DNA from: Gorsachius magnificus
Taxonomy: Eukaryota > Chordata > Aves > Pelecaniformes > Ardeidae
NCBI GenBank assembly: GCA_034008185.1
Contig: CM067084.1
Coordinates: 16,884,385 to 16,948,384, forward strand
Direction: 5' to 3'
Length of the DNA stretch: 64,000 nucleotides
Below, in pieces: positions 27,301-40,809 of the stretch; within the stretch, counting starts at the first letter, position 1; each line of letters starts with the position of its first letter. The notes under the pieces were generated by a model. That model was not told where the DNA came from, did not search any database, and saw only the letters and a list, made by a program, of their open reading frames with translations. Both the position numbers and the translations under genes were made by a program.

Positions 27301-28430
27301 CATGCCCCTGTCAGCAAGCAATGAGTACAGAAGCAGGCAGCTACAAGAACCTCTGGATTTGCTGCAGACCAGGACCCTACTGCATTCCCTGGCACCCCAG
27401 CCCACTGCAGCCTTCTCTCTCTAGGAAAGATGGCACAAGGAGTAATCTTTCTGCAATGCTCTTCTGCTCTCACCTGAAACTCACTCCCTGCCAGCGTCCA
27501 TATGCAGAACTAAAAAAAGGGGGGGGGGGGGGGGGTTGGAAGAAAAGAAAAAAGGAAAGCAGCAATGGAAGCATCAACTTCCAGCAAGATTTCCACAGCT
27601 TGGAGGGGAAGGGTGCCAAGCACACAGGCCAGACACTAAGCTCTACTGCTGGGGGCGGGGGGAGCACGGAAATCGCAGAAAAATGTTTGCAGCCACTTAC
27701 TAATCCTTGCTTCTCCTTTCTGTCTCATCAAAATTTTCAGAGGAGCATCTTCCTGGGCCTGACACAGCTCCCTGCAGCTGCACGGCTCACGCAGGCTGCG
27801 CAGCTCCCCTGGGTCAGCAGCCATATGTTGCATTTCTCTGGAAAGGCCCCTAAGAAAATACTGACCCGAACCATATTCCTCACTGATTGTCTCTGGCACG
27901 GAAAGCAAAACATGTTATAAATGCATTCCCGACCGAGAAACGCGGACGCTGGTCCTAAGGAGGGGTGAGACACTCTGACAGCTGCTGCCTGTCACCGACA
28001 CTGACCGAAACACCCGAGCCAGCTGGGCACAGGGCTCGGCGGTGCCCAATGGGGGACGCGGGCGAGGGACAGCGTGGTGGCATGGGGGGACATCTCCGGG
28101 ACACTGAGCGGGGTGGGCACCACAAGTCCAGCGGGCACCACTTCCAGTCGGCAGGCCAACCAAGGTGGGGAGCAGCAGCAGGTTTTGCTCTGTCCTGGTG
28201 GTGGTGGCTTCCCCAGGCCAAGCATCAGCTGGCTCCTCCCGGGGTATGCGGGCAATCTCCTAACCCAACAATGGACATAAGAGCCAGGAGCATTGCTCCT
28301 CTGTGCACCTCCTCTTCTCCTGCCCTCACACCAGGAGGGACACACGAGGCCCCAGCAGCTGAGCGCAGACCTGCCTGCTGCCCCACAAAGGAGGTCAGCC
28401 GAGGTAGGGATGAGCCTAACCGATTAAAAA
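27300..28430. other. GC-rich patch in intron 2 with an A7-G17 run
   Basis: This stretch is much more GC-rich than its surroundings. It contains A7 (27512-27518) followed by G17 (27519-27535) and several long overlapping ORFs on both strands, the longest 199 codons at 27321-27920. The frames encode low-complexity sequence, including a poly-Gly run from the G17. Origin is unknown; I could not match it to a repeat family. Confidence 0.45.
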
Positions 28431-28595
28431 AATAAGTTATCCGGTATCACAGGGCTGTCTCAAGCACCCCTGCTGCCAAGAGAGATGTATTTCAACTTGG
28501 CCTTAAGCCAGCCTTAAGACATCCCGTTTCAGTTCCTGATACTTCAGGCATTTGCTCTCCCTACACCCACTTTACAGATATAAACACAGGCAAGG

Positions 28596-28619
28596 AAAAA
28601 AAAAAAAAAAAAAAAAAAA
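28596..28619 (+). repeat. Poly(A) tract (A24)
   Basis: Pure A run following a moderately GC-rich segment. No clear polyadenylation signal or target-site duplication is seen. Confidence 0.9.
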
Positions 28620-28639
28620 GCATTCATCTTGTGCAAATA

Positions 28640-31600
28640 CCCAAGGCCCAAAATACGGGGAATGTAAGAAATGGCTTCAGCTGGGAACCGGGGACCTTGT
28701 GAAGACGTTGCTGTACAGGCTACTCCGGTGCTGAGGGAATTCAAGCACATACACTACGCACTCCAAAGAGGCAGCAGTTCCCTCCCTTGTCATGCAGCGT
28801 TTTGTCTGTGATTTATTAGAAGAGTGAGCTATTGGATTACACAAACAGAGAACAAATGCATGTAATTCTAGCTATTGAAAAAAATTCTAAATGCTACAAT
28901 ACATATATATACACACAGACAGAGACATTGGATAGACATGTACACGTATGTACATATGTAAGCACACACTAGGGCAGTTCATTTCACTTTACAAGCACAA
29001 AGAATAAACTGCAAAAAACGGTAGAAGGGGATCACTGTTACATCCTCCAACACACTTCCAGTCTCTTGTTAGACTGCAGGTACAAATTAAGTTAGTCCAT
29101 CATTAAAAGAACATGGGGGACAGGAAGGCACCAAGGTCACAAGACAAATACAAGGGGCTAACTCTCCTACAATGCCACAGGCAGAGAAAATTCTATTTAG
29201 TAAACCAGATACTATTTAACAGGCCAAATAAATATACAATTGGCAAATTTCTTCCCTTCGTATGAATACCATAATGCAAATTAATTGTAGTGTGCTAAAT
29301 CACAGTTCTGATTTAGCAACATTCTTTGCAGTGTTTGAGAAATAAATGCAAAAAGAGTAGGGAACATCAATGGGATAACTGAACAATTCTGCAAGTAAAG
29401 GGGGTATTTTACATGTCAATAGGACACTTTTACAATTGGTGACTATTTTCTGAAGGTGTCTCAGATCTCATGTGTCACTCATGGTACTTTGGATTTGATT
29501 TTTTAAAGTGCTTTTTAGTTTCACCTCCAAATAAATTCGGCAACAAGATGGAATTTCATCACTATGAAGTGTGCTTCAAGTGAAACAACAAATAGAGACA
29601 TCTACATTCTCTACCACATACAAACCTATAACAAATCATTGTCTTTATGCTTCTGGATTTTTGCAGTAGTGTATTTCCTGCAAGTAATAAAATAAAATAT
29701 CTGCCAGTGTTTTTGAATTCCCCATTCTAGTACAAGTCATTTAACAGTGCTTCCTCTGAAGGAGTTAATACTATTTTTAATCCAATGATAGCTTTGATAA
29801 CAATTATCATTATTTCTAATCTACTGTTTTGCAGGGTGCATAACATGGTTAGACGATGCTTAATTTCGCTCATGCTCGGCGCCTGCATTCCTGATGGTTC
29901 CTTTGGTTCATCACCATTATGCATGCTGCACCACGCAGTACCTTCCCTAGTTGACTTGAGAAAGTATGTTTCCAGAATGTGTTATTCAAATACTTGATTA
30001 ATTTGGGTTCAAAATAACAAGTTTCTTTAAAGTCAGCATTTGGCTTCTTTTGAGGTGAATGTTCCAAAAAGAACATTTTCTGATGGACTCAGACATCCTT
30101 GTTTTAATTTAACGATACATGTCGCATTTAGATCATGAATGCAAACCTGCTGAAGAAAAACAACAAAGCCCTGGGATGGTATGACAAGCAATGTACACAG
30201 ACAAAAGCAACGTAAGTCTTCAGAGGGAGCTTGTTACTTCCCAGTTCTTACTCTTGCCCTCTGCTGTAGCCACTTGCTAAGTCAAGAATGCACAAGGGCA
30301 GACGGACGGTCTGCTGAACTCCCTGCAACCCCAAAGCCAACTTTTAATGCTATTTCATCACTGCTTTGCATCTCTGCTTTCTCACCAATTCTACGATGCT
30401 GATGGCGCTAGAAAAGGTCCAGCAGGACCAGCCAGAACACTCCAACACAACCCTTTGGGTTGGTTTCCTCTCCAAGCAACCTAGAGGGAAAGGGTCTGGA
30501 GTCCAAAGGCAGCTCCCTCACCCAGCTAGTCCCACCTGCAGCCCCTGGGGAGGTGGGACATCTTTAGAGGAGCAGGGAGACTGTATGGCCTCCACTATAC
30601 ACAATGTGTTTCCATGACTAAACTGCCTTTCTTTCTCAACAGATACAACATATTGATATTGTTGCAAGTGTTAATTCCTCCTTCCACAGAGAGCTCGGTA
30701 ATTAACTGGGCTCATTTTGATCAGCACTACCTCCTCCTCTAATGCTGTCAGTAACTTTGGCAATCCTATCGATTCTAGTCTTCCTTCTGATCATAAAGAA
30801 GTTAGATAAATATCTATTTAACCTTTCTGAGATACATGTCAGTGGGAAATCACTGAAAGTAAGCTGGAAGTAACTAAACAACACAATTTATATGCTCACA
30901 CCAACTTACTACACGTCTGAACACTGGCAAATGCCACCTTCATTTCACGTGCTTCATATCATCTACATCCACCAACATACCCTTCACTCCAAGGATATGA
31001 AAAAAAGGGCAGGACCAGGAGTTGCTACTTCAAACCTCAGGTGAGCAAAGAGGTCTCCCACTGCCAGGAAAATCATCGTCCGGTTTAGGTCCTTCACTTC
31101 CCTGTGTTCATGACAACCAACGCAAGTTACGTACATCTGTGCATGTCACAGCCACACTGGTGACTGCCCCAGGTCGCCCCAGAGACCACCACACCACCAC
31201 AGCTCCATCACTCCCTTAGCCACCTCAGACACTTCAGTCAGCTCATTATCTTCGGAATAATAACGCTAAAACTTACTTGATGGTTACCATCAAAAGGCTT
31301 CCGGTTCCGCTTACATTGATTGGAGTATTTTCCTGAATTAGTATTTGGGGAAAAACATTCCAACCTTATTGATTTGGGAACAGGGAGCTCCCCACAGAGC
31401 GTGGGGCTTACTCACGAGCGTGAGTGACAGATCCGATTCTGGTATCTCTTTGCAAGAAGACAGAAAATGACATGCTGGATTTTCAATCATGAAGGAGTAG
31501 AGGAAAAATATTTTTTATGTGAAAATTACTGGGTCTGCAGATTAGCAAAGGACAAATGAATATAATTCACAGCGATGATTTTTTTTTTTTTTTAATATCT

Positions 31601-31640
31601 ACAGGATGCGACAGATTTTAAAAAAACCCAAATAATTTCC
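28640..31640. other. Intron 2 segment: no gene seen
   Basis: AT-rich unique sequence with a TA/CA/CAGA microsatellite-like stretch at about 28898-28960 and a T run at about 31579-31594. Short ORFs on both strands have no recognisable features. Confidence 0.5.
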
Positions 31641-31649
31641 CCGAAACAG

Positions 31650-32340
31650 CTATTCATGCTGCTCAATAAGGGGGCACACCAGAAAAAAGCAGGAATTGGG
31701 ATGAGCTGGGCCAGCTCGCTGTGCTCCCTGCTGGGGCTCCTGCCTGGTTTCCAACAGCTCAAACCCCGGTGCAGGCTGAGGAGAAGGCCCACCAGGAGTC
31801 AAAACGCAGCCGCGCATTTTCTGCAGGAAAACCCCAGGACGTGATGCCCGGAGGCTGGAATAACATTGGGCTGCAACTGCGAGACGCTCAGCTTCCACTT
31901 GAGCACACATGTTCCCGCCCCGGGAGAGCGCTGGGACGGGGCCGGTGGGGAGCAGGCCCCGGTTCTGCCATTTGCCCCTCTGCCTGCCCTGGCGGCTCAG
32001 GCCAACCCCGCTCCCCTTGACGGGGACCTCTCTGCTGGGCCAGGCTGCGTCCAGTGGTGGCCCAGCCCCTGCCCTGCCGCTCCCGGCCATCGCCTCCCAG
32101 GCCGGCAGCCCGCTCCCACTCTCTGGCAGCGGTACCGGCTGCCAGAGCTGGTCACCCTCATCTACCCACCAAAGCACAGGCGCGGCCGGCGGCCCTTCCT
32201 CCCCTCCTTCCACCCTTCTTTCGGAACAGGCAGGCCAGACCAGGGAGGCATTTTTGCAGGCTGCTAGCAGGCGGGCGAGCTGAAGCTCTCCACCCCGACC
32301 CCATGTGTTGGCAGGCTTTTCTCTTTAGATCATAAGCAGC
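31650..32340. other. GC-rich patch in intron 2 with overlapping long ORFs
   Basis: A sharply bounded GC-rich block, flanked on both sides by AT-rich DNA, with ORFs open on both strands (187 codons at 31650-32213 on minus, 133 at 31866-32267 on plus). The translations are rich in G, P, A and S and overlap in several frames, the pattern of stop-poor composition. I do not recognise a protein family or transposon. Confidence 0.45.
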
Positions 32341-32344
32341 AGCA

Positions 32345-35300
32345 AGGTAAATTTTACCCTAAGAATTATTTATAGACTTCCTGCAAGTGACTGCCCATAG
32401 CATAGACGAACACAAGACAATAGCCCTGTTCATCTCCCGTCAGCAACCATGCGAGCAATAAACGTTTCTGTCAACAAACATTTGAGCAAACAACTCATTC
32501 AGTTTGTTCCAAGCATCTTAGGCTAGAAAAATAATAATGGCAAGGAAACGTAAAGAAAAGAGATTATACACTTGCTTGCTCCTCCCCACTGTCATTTCTC
32601 TCTGAGCAGGTATCTCTACTCTCTGACAAAAAAAGTTGAATACTTAAAACATTCACTTGTAGAGAATTTAAACTAAGATTTGTAAAGATAAATCCTGACA
32701 GCATTTGGTGTTTACCCTATACATATTTTTGTGGCTACCTATGCAAACACTAAAATAGTAAAACCAGAGTTACAGTATAAAAGTAGCAAAATTTAGTAAC
32801 ACTTAATTCCTTGCATATAGGCCCTGGAGCCTCAGATGCCACAGAGGTTCGCTTCAGCATGGGAAAAACCTGCAGGCCCCTATGTAGATGCTTTCATGAA
32901 CCGAGCAAAGGAGAAAAGTCATTATTTGTTCTTGGTATATACAAATATTATTAGGAGCCAAAAAATCATGCCGAGACTTTACAGTAATACCCTTTTATTA
33001 CAATTCAAAACCTGTCACAAAAATCTCACAGCAGAAACTGCTGACGTTTGCTACTGTACTACCTACCACTACTGTCCTGCAGGATTACGGTAGAATTGCT
33101 CTTTTGAGATATGATCCGAAAAAATCACTAAATATGGAGAACAAATTCCTAAGAAAACAACCCTTACCACATCAGCTTTCTATAATATTAGGAAACTATT
33201 TGCATCATGCGGCTTGTGCTAAAATACTTAATGATCTCATCCTTACCATAACAAATTATCTGCCAGAAAAAGACCTTGAAGGTCAACACTGGCAACAATT
33301 AAAAAGTAATGAAAAACATTCATCCCTTAGGCAGAGTTACCATTTCTAAGTTCGAAGCAATGTGCTGTATATTTTATTAGCTATCACTTGTTTAATTATT
33401 CATTGGCGCTCCTCTTATGCTCCATAGAGCAACCTCACATTGCTAAGATTTCCATTTGAATGCTATTACCAATTCAAGGACAAATCTCATTTAAACTTTA
33501 GCTTTTGTTTTTATTTTCCAAAACATAAATTATGTTCACAAACTAATGGGTCTGTCATACTTGCTATTTTTAATTCTGTTCACACTAGCTTCAACCTGGG
33601 ATCTTACACACCGTCTCTCCAATGATGGTATTTTGAGTGTCCGCATTCATCTGCTCCAGTATTCCTACAAAACCGCACAAGTTTTCAACCAACTGCATCC
33701 CTTCCTTGGCCAGCTGGAGTAATTTTTATTCCTGTCTCATTTGCAGTAGCAGCTCACTCGAGCACAGTATTTTCTTAAAGAAACTCACTGAGTTCAAACA
33801 AGGCAATAGCGCCATGAAATAAACTTCTATCCTTTAATTGCCATTTAATTACACTTCCTGAATTTCCTAGCAAGTAAATAAAAAAATCTTTCTCAAGGTT
33901 TACGGGAGCTGTAAGAACAGGGCAGGCTTAGATTGGTATTATCCTGCAGTTCTTAATTTATCCTTCAATGTGGTCACACACATTTATGCCCTGCTGGGGA
34001 TTCACAACAAACACAAGGGAAATTGGTGAGAATAGTTTTCTGAGGTAAGAGAGGAAAAGCCCGTTTACTGTTTTGTGGTCAACAACTTGAGACAGCTTCC
34101 ACATCTAAAATTTCATTAGTGGAAACATATATGTGTATTGTGCTGAAATGGTGGAAGAGGAGAGAAAGGGAATAAAATAGAACAGAACAACAGATCTGAA
34201 ATGGCTTGATACGTGCTTTATATAAAATCATTTTGGTAGAATAAAAAATGGAAGAAGTCGTGAAAATTGATGGTAACCCTTTTTTTTTTTTTTGCCTTTC
34301 TCCTCCTTCTTCCAAATATATACCTACTGCCTGAACTTCACTTCCAAATGAAAACGTGTCATCTATGAAGCCAGGGTTTATAAAAATTCAAAAAGTGCTG
34401 CCCTTATGGGGGAGAAAGAGCAGTAAGACAATAAAGAAAAGGCTATGTATTAGAAATGCATATTAATTTTAAGGTACTTTGAATTTCATGACACATACAG
34501 TAACCTGAAGAAAAATCAAAATGAGCACGCATTTCCATATAATGAATAGTCAAACTCTACCCAACACTCTCAAAAAATACTGATTTGGCTTAATTAAACC
34601 CAGCAGCTCCTGAAAGAGTAAGACAACACTGCTCGCTAATACTCCTTGGTAAGAGTTAAAATATACTTTGAGCAGCAAAAAGAACTGGAATTTATTGTGC
34701 AAGAGAAACCTTCTTCTACTACTCAGGCTTGGGTTTGGGACACTGTCAGTATCACCAGGGAAGTGAATTGTTTACATAATGGGGAAAATTATTTACAAGC
34801 ATCACTACATTAGTTTTATACAAATAAAGGCGGCATCAAAACCAGCCTTAACCCATTCTAAGTTAAAGCTAAATCCCAAGATCACATAAATTTTGATTTT
34901 ATGATACCACAAAATTTGTTTTAGGTGGAAAACCAGAAGTTTTTCACTAGCTGCCTTAAAACTTCCCTTGCTGAGCTCTGGAAAACACAGTGGCTGGAAG
35001 GGGGTGCGCTGCCCGGGAGCTCTTGTGCAGAACGCGGCGCAGAACGTCTGCACCCCCATCCCACCCCTGCCCAAAAGACAGATAACAATATCTTTTAAAC
35101 ATATACACACACCTCAACATAAAATCTCTCCATAAATAATCACATTTTTGTATCCAAAATTTCCTGTTGACTATGAAGACAGAGAAACTTCAGACCTAAG
35201 ACTAGCGGGGGACTTCTGTGAGTGTATTTTGCTTCAGTGGTGGAGAACGCACTTCTGCAGTGTGTTTCAGACCCAGCACATATGGAAATTCCCGATAGCT

Positions 35301-38300
35301 AGATCATGCCAAAACTACTTCATTGCTCCTCACCCTCCTTTCTGAAGGTTGACAGTAGATAGGACACCTTGAAAATGCAGAGGAGACTGAAAATCCAGCA
35401 AATGAGCAGAGAAGACTGTACAGATGGATCGGTGTGCTCTGCCCTTGCTGCTGTTAAGGCAAGTAAGCACACATATGCTTGCTTTTGCTGCAGAGAAAGC
35501 TTTTTAAAGCCTTCCCAATGAGACCAGAAAATCTGGACATACCTGTTCCTTGTTGGTCCAATTAAAAGGCCATCAGGACCTTGATCCAGTAGTGAAACCT
35601 GAAGGAGCACACGTGGGAACATACACAGTCTTAACTGAAGATGACGATAAAGGGACACCATTCACAAAGGTCGTATTTGGCCAAGAGTCCCCTTATATTC
35701 CTCCTTCACGCGGTGGAGGATACGGGCTCCTCCTGAGGGCAACTCTCAGCCACCAGTGAATGGCGAGAGGAAAAAAGAGCGAAATCCATACACACAGATA
35801 GGAACAAAGGCAAATTTCTGGGATACAGACACAGAATAAATACAGACTCCATCTCAGCACCCTCTATCCTGAGTTAATTGCAGTCACTGGCAACCTCCTG
35901 TATCTGGTTTGCCCACTTTGGTCAAAACATACTCAAGTCCACCACCAAAAAGAAACATGAGACTTCTGCCCAGATGTAAACGATATCTTGCCTACCAAAA
36001 CTGTGTCCCACCTCCCAGACATGTTCTTTGCCTCCAAAACTCGAACGCCAAGGATGATGAGGGCTGGTCGCGATTGCTGCACAAATACCTTAAGCACATT
36101 GTTGGGAATGCCCGGCATGAACTTTCTAGTAAGGAAAACCAATTTACTTCTGCAACGGTGTTAAGCAGTAGCCAGATGAAAATGGAGGCAGAAAACTGCC
36201 ATCCATTACAATACGTCTTTAAGTCATCTGCCTACTTTCTCCAAACAAACCCATCTGACTCCTGTGTTTGAAGTAAACCTTAATACTTTCTACCAATAGT
36301 TCATCTTACCACCGTCTCTTAGCCCCCCTTCTGCAATCCATTTTGCCCCAAACCACACGTGAGCGGTACATCAGCTCTTTGAGACGCATGCTACGGACAC
36401 TACCACAAGCTCCTGGGGTAAACCATCACCTGACAGCAAGACAAACTTCCTTTTTTAACCCAATCTGCCAAACTGTTCTAACATGTCAGTGTGAGCCATT
36501 TAGCGCTCCAAGGTTGGTCAACAAAACCAGGAAAATACTTACCAACTTAAGTACACAGGAACACAAACGCCAAGAAGGCTACTGACAGCAAATATACTTC
36601 TGTTGTTAAACACTTACAACCAATATACTTTCAATTTCTTGTCAGGCTTAGCTGCTGAAGACTTAGATACATGAGGCCAGTTCCTTCAATATTTGCAACC
36701 CAGGCAACAGGATTTTGTGAGAAACAGACGTGTTCTGTGTATCTGTACATTAATTAAATTATATAGTTTTAAATGAAGAAACTCTGAAAAATGGCAGGCT
36801 AGATATGGAAAAGAGCTCCGTCTTAAAACTGCCTTAAAACTTATCATGGGGATTTCACAAAACTATATAAATATGGACCAAACCTGCTGTTACCTGCATA
36901 AGTCAGTAGTATGAGCTTTTCATAATATGACTTTCACAAATGCAGAGAGGAGTTGATTTTAACTGGTACACCACAGTATTTTGCTGTGCAGCTTCATGAA
37001 ACTGCTATGAATAGCATTACAGCCAAAACCCAATTGTTGCTGAAATGCATTCATTAAAATGGAAAATACGGAGAAATAAAACACAGTAATTGTCTCTCAA
37101 CCCACATTATATATTGTGTTTCTAAATTATATAGTATTATATTTTCTAGTTTTTAATATAGTTTCCCATTGAGGAATTGATAACACAGGAGACATTCTTT
37201 GACCTTTTCCCTCTGAATATCTAAATAATATACCACACAGGTTTATAAACCAAGCAAGTCTCTAGCCTTTTATTTGATCCCAAGGGATAAAATCTCTTTT
37301 AAAAAACCACCTCATGTAGCAATGCATGAAAGAACTAACGTAAAGCGCTTTCCTTGCCATGCTATTTCTCACCTGCATCACAATTTTCTCCTATATAGCG
37401 ACAATTGTAGTTTATAAGTTTCCATATATCTGAAAGACAAAAATTGGACTTCTAACACTTGAAAACCTGCACTGAACACCCTAACACAAGAACTGACAAT
37501 ACAAACTGTGATCCCACACACCCACCAGTTCGTAGTTAATAGATTCAACACTCAGCGCTGCTGTTTCTTGAAAGGCTTGACCCAAGCAATGGACAAAATA
37601 ACTTACCAAGCTTTTTTATTCCCCAGACATTGCAGAAAGTATTTCATGGACTCGTTCCAAATTTAGCAGGATGTTAAAAACCACACAGCCACCAGATAAG
37701 TAATTTGTGGGGCAGCTAAATCAAAAAGCTAGGCAGATCCCTTAAAAGAGGCCTTTCAGGGATTTTGATTTGATAATGTTTGTATCTCTACAATTAATCA
37801 CAAAATAATGAAGGATCCAAGCGACCAGAGTCAGGGATTGGGAGTGTGAAAAGATGCACGCTGTGCATGACAAGAATCAAAAGTGCCAGAACAACTCGGG
37901 GGGAAAAAAGCGTAATATAAAACAGTTGATCTAAGTTAGAAACATCGGAAACTTTCAACCTGCAGCAGCTTAAGCAAAGCCTTTGTATACAGCCAGTCCC
38001 ACTGATTTTAATGGGGCCACTAGTGCAAATAAAAAGCCCCATGAAGGAACCTCGCCGCCAGATCGTGCATCAAGCAACGTGTCAGGAGAAGCTGTCAGGA
38101 CTCTAACTGATGTGAGATCAAATCCTCCATCTAAAGACACAATTCTGTCTGCTTCTAAAACTTGCAGCAGATGCTATTTCAGAAAATGGGGATTATAAAC
38201 CACCGCTAAATCCAGAGCTGATTTGAGTTTTTTTGGGGGGGTTGGGTTTGGTTTGGGGTTTTTTTTGGGGTATGTGACATATACCTTAAGTGTACTGCTC

Positions 38301-40630
38301 TGGAAAGAAGTCAAACACCCGCTGCCATCAGACCTATTTACAAGCATCATTTTAGAACTCTATTCTGATCTCATTCAAGATCTGTTTATCACATTGGTTT
38401 GCATAATCTAAATTAGCAAGTGGCACAATGAACGGTTAACATGAATTCTGAGCCGCTACCTCAAACGAGACCAATATTTCAGTAAAGTTTCCAAATAGAT
38501 GACAGAAACTTATCTGAAAAAGAAATAAAATATTCTAAGTTGTTTATCTTCTGTTTCCAATTTTTTAGCTTTTGATAAATGGAATTGTAAGCTGAAATAT
38601 TCCTGGAGCCCTTCCAACACAGATAGCTGATATTAGTGAAGTTTTCAAACTTAATGCATTATTCCAAGTTGAATCTACCTTGGCCACACACAGGTTGATT
38701 TTCCCCTCCTCCCTCCACTGATGACCTGTTCCTCAGCATTTCTTCAAGGCAAATACACACGGTCACAATGAATTAAGAGTTTTAATTCCCACAGCCATCC
38801 TCTGATGAAATGCTGAGTGAAATACTAGTCCTAGGGAAAGCAAGTGGGAATGGTCATCAATTCTCATGAGGGCAGATCTCAACCCCCTTACAGATTTTCC
38901 TCTTTCTCAGTTCAAACTGTAACAACTTGGTTTTGTTTTTTTTATTTAAGGAGCTGGTTTTCCACATCTTAATGAGATAAAATATTAGTTCACCATTTTA
39001 CCCCATTTTCTTCAAGAACTGTCAAACCCAAAGTATTTACTGACATAATTTCCTCAAAACCAAAATGTTTGCCTTTTGCTGAGCATCTGAACAGAATTTT
39101 ACCTATGCTTGCCCGTTTAAGATCACTCAAGACTGTTTAAAATGGTTCTACTGTTATTAATATTTAAATAATCAAAAAAAGCTTATTAAGACAGCCGAGG
39201 CAATCAGTGCAAGATTTTATTGCAGCTAATCCAGAGAAACTGAAGTACCTACTGATGCAATAGAGTTAAAAATGCCTTATAAGTTTCATGGCTTATTACA
39301 AACACAAAGATGAACAGAAGTTATTACATTTATAAAAATAAAAAAAAAACCCCAAAAAACCCACCCCGAAACAAAGTTAAACACTGGTGTGACCTTTCTG
39401 TCTAATGTTTATGGAAATCTGGAAGCAGCAAGGAAGCATCTTACTGGCACATGACACCAATGGACACCAAAAGGCAGCAATGCACCTCTGAGAAGCACTG
39501 ACACTGCTCTATCCCTTCTCCTTCTGCCATAAACATTCAACATAACCACTTTTCCTAGTATCTGAAAAATGACAAACGAAAAAATGAGTTGCCAGCAAAG
39601 CCTGAGCAGCAAAACAGTTGTCATGAACACTTTTATTTTCAACGTGAGCACAGATTTTTCTGGGATTAGTTCAGCGCTGAAAAAGCTCATTTATTGTTCA
39701 GATAATTTCAGCTCCTATGAACTCTGACATGTGAATAAATGCTCATCTGAGTAGTCTGGTTCAGCTTACATGCATAAAGCTATTCATTTGACCAAAGCTA
39801 CTTTTTCCACTTACAGTATGAAGGATCATCCTTCTGTGAACACGTGGGGGGAGGGAGTTTTGCTGAAAGGTCATCTTTTAATGTTACTGTAAGAACCTTC
39901 TAAAAATACTATGATTTTTAAGCTCACTAGCTATTTATACTCTAGTTGTACATTGTGTGTAAATCTCAATTCAGAATATTTTTCAAGTATACAATATTTA
40001 TTTCCTAGAAAGCATGTTAACTGTTTGCAAAGCTCATCATGCCTCCCTTAAATGTCTATTTCTGGTATCCTAATTTACTTCAACTAGTTTGCACATTAAA
40101 TTACCAGCAAGACCTTTTTCTTTTTATTTAGAAAAGTCACAGCTTGCATGAGAACTTTATTTTATTAGCTCAAAATTCAGCTTTTGTTTTCATTTCTGCG
40201 TTTCCCTTTACATAACGCATCTAACCCAGAAAGAGTTCGGGCTGTCCAGGCTAGCCACTGCAGCATGAAGTGAGGATAATGTGCCGTTTCCTTCTACTTC
40301 CATACCCGTTCTTGGTATCAGGCTTTAGTCCTGGCTTCTGAACTATGAACCCTGCCAGGTGCTGCATGTGGACCCACCTCCTGCGCCCGGTTAACTTGGA
40401 AGCTCGTACTAAACTACAGAGAGAGTCACTCTGCAGAATATCCAGCACTGACACAGGCTGCAGAAAAATAAACTGAAGGATCTTCCGATTTCTTGATTTT
40501 GCTGGTGTCAGTTGGTAGATTTTCAATAGGCCTCCTATCATACTTTTTTTTTTTTTCCCTTCCCCTCCTCATTCTGGGAGCACAGCCAATCCCCAGCACA
40601 GCAGCTGACTTTCCCCAGAACTAACTAGAA
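32345..40630. other. Intron 2 segment: AT-rich, no gene seen
   Basis: Long AT-rich stretch with short chance ORFs, a T run at about 34281-34295, and the G/T tract at 38235-38270 listed separately. The 120-codon plus ORF at 35909-36271 and 113-codon minus ORF at 35320-35661 have no recognisable motif. No exon was identified. Confidence 0.5.
38235..38270 (+). repeat. G/T-rich tract with quadruplex potential
   Basis: G7 (38235-38241), G3 (38244-38246), G4 (38255-38258) and G4 (38267-38270) are separated by T-rich loops of 2 to 8 bases. It is G-rich on the NR3C2 template strand. Confidence 0.7.
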
Positions 40631-40639
40631 ATATTCTGA

Positions 40640-40800
40640 TAGACTCTATTTATAGACTCAAAAACTTAGGACTGGAAGCAACTAACCAAATTTTTCCATT
40701 CCTTGCTCCCCTCCACTATCTATCTATCTGTCCTGGGCTAACCCAAATTCCAGCCTTCTATGTTTCTCAAGGGGGAACTATCCTACCCAGAACAGGTATA
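40640..40800 (+). mobile_element. Possible decayed CR1/L3-like LINE fragment
   Basis: The stretch 'tatagactcaaaaacttagg actggaag' resembles the 'tagactc...ggaagggacc' 3' region of old CR1/L3 LINEs, followed by a CTAT repeat at about 40717-40729. It is heavily diverged with no ORF, so the call is tentative. Confidence 0.3.
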
Positions 40801-40809
40801 CTACAGGCA

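Noticed and set aside
27321..27920. 199-codon plus-strand ORF
   Set aside because: No recognisable domain, runs through a G17 homopolymer, and overlaps several other open frames in a GC-rich patch.
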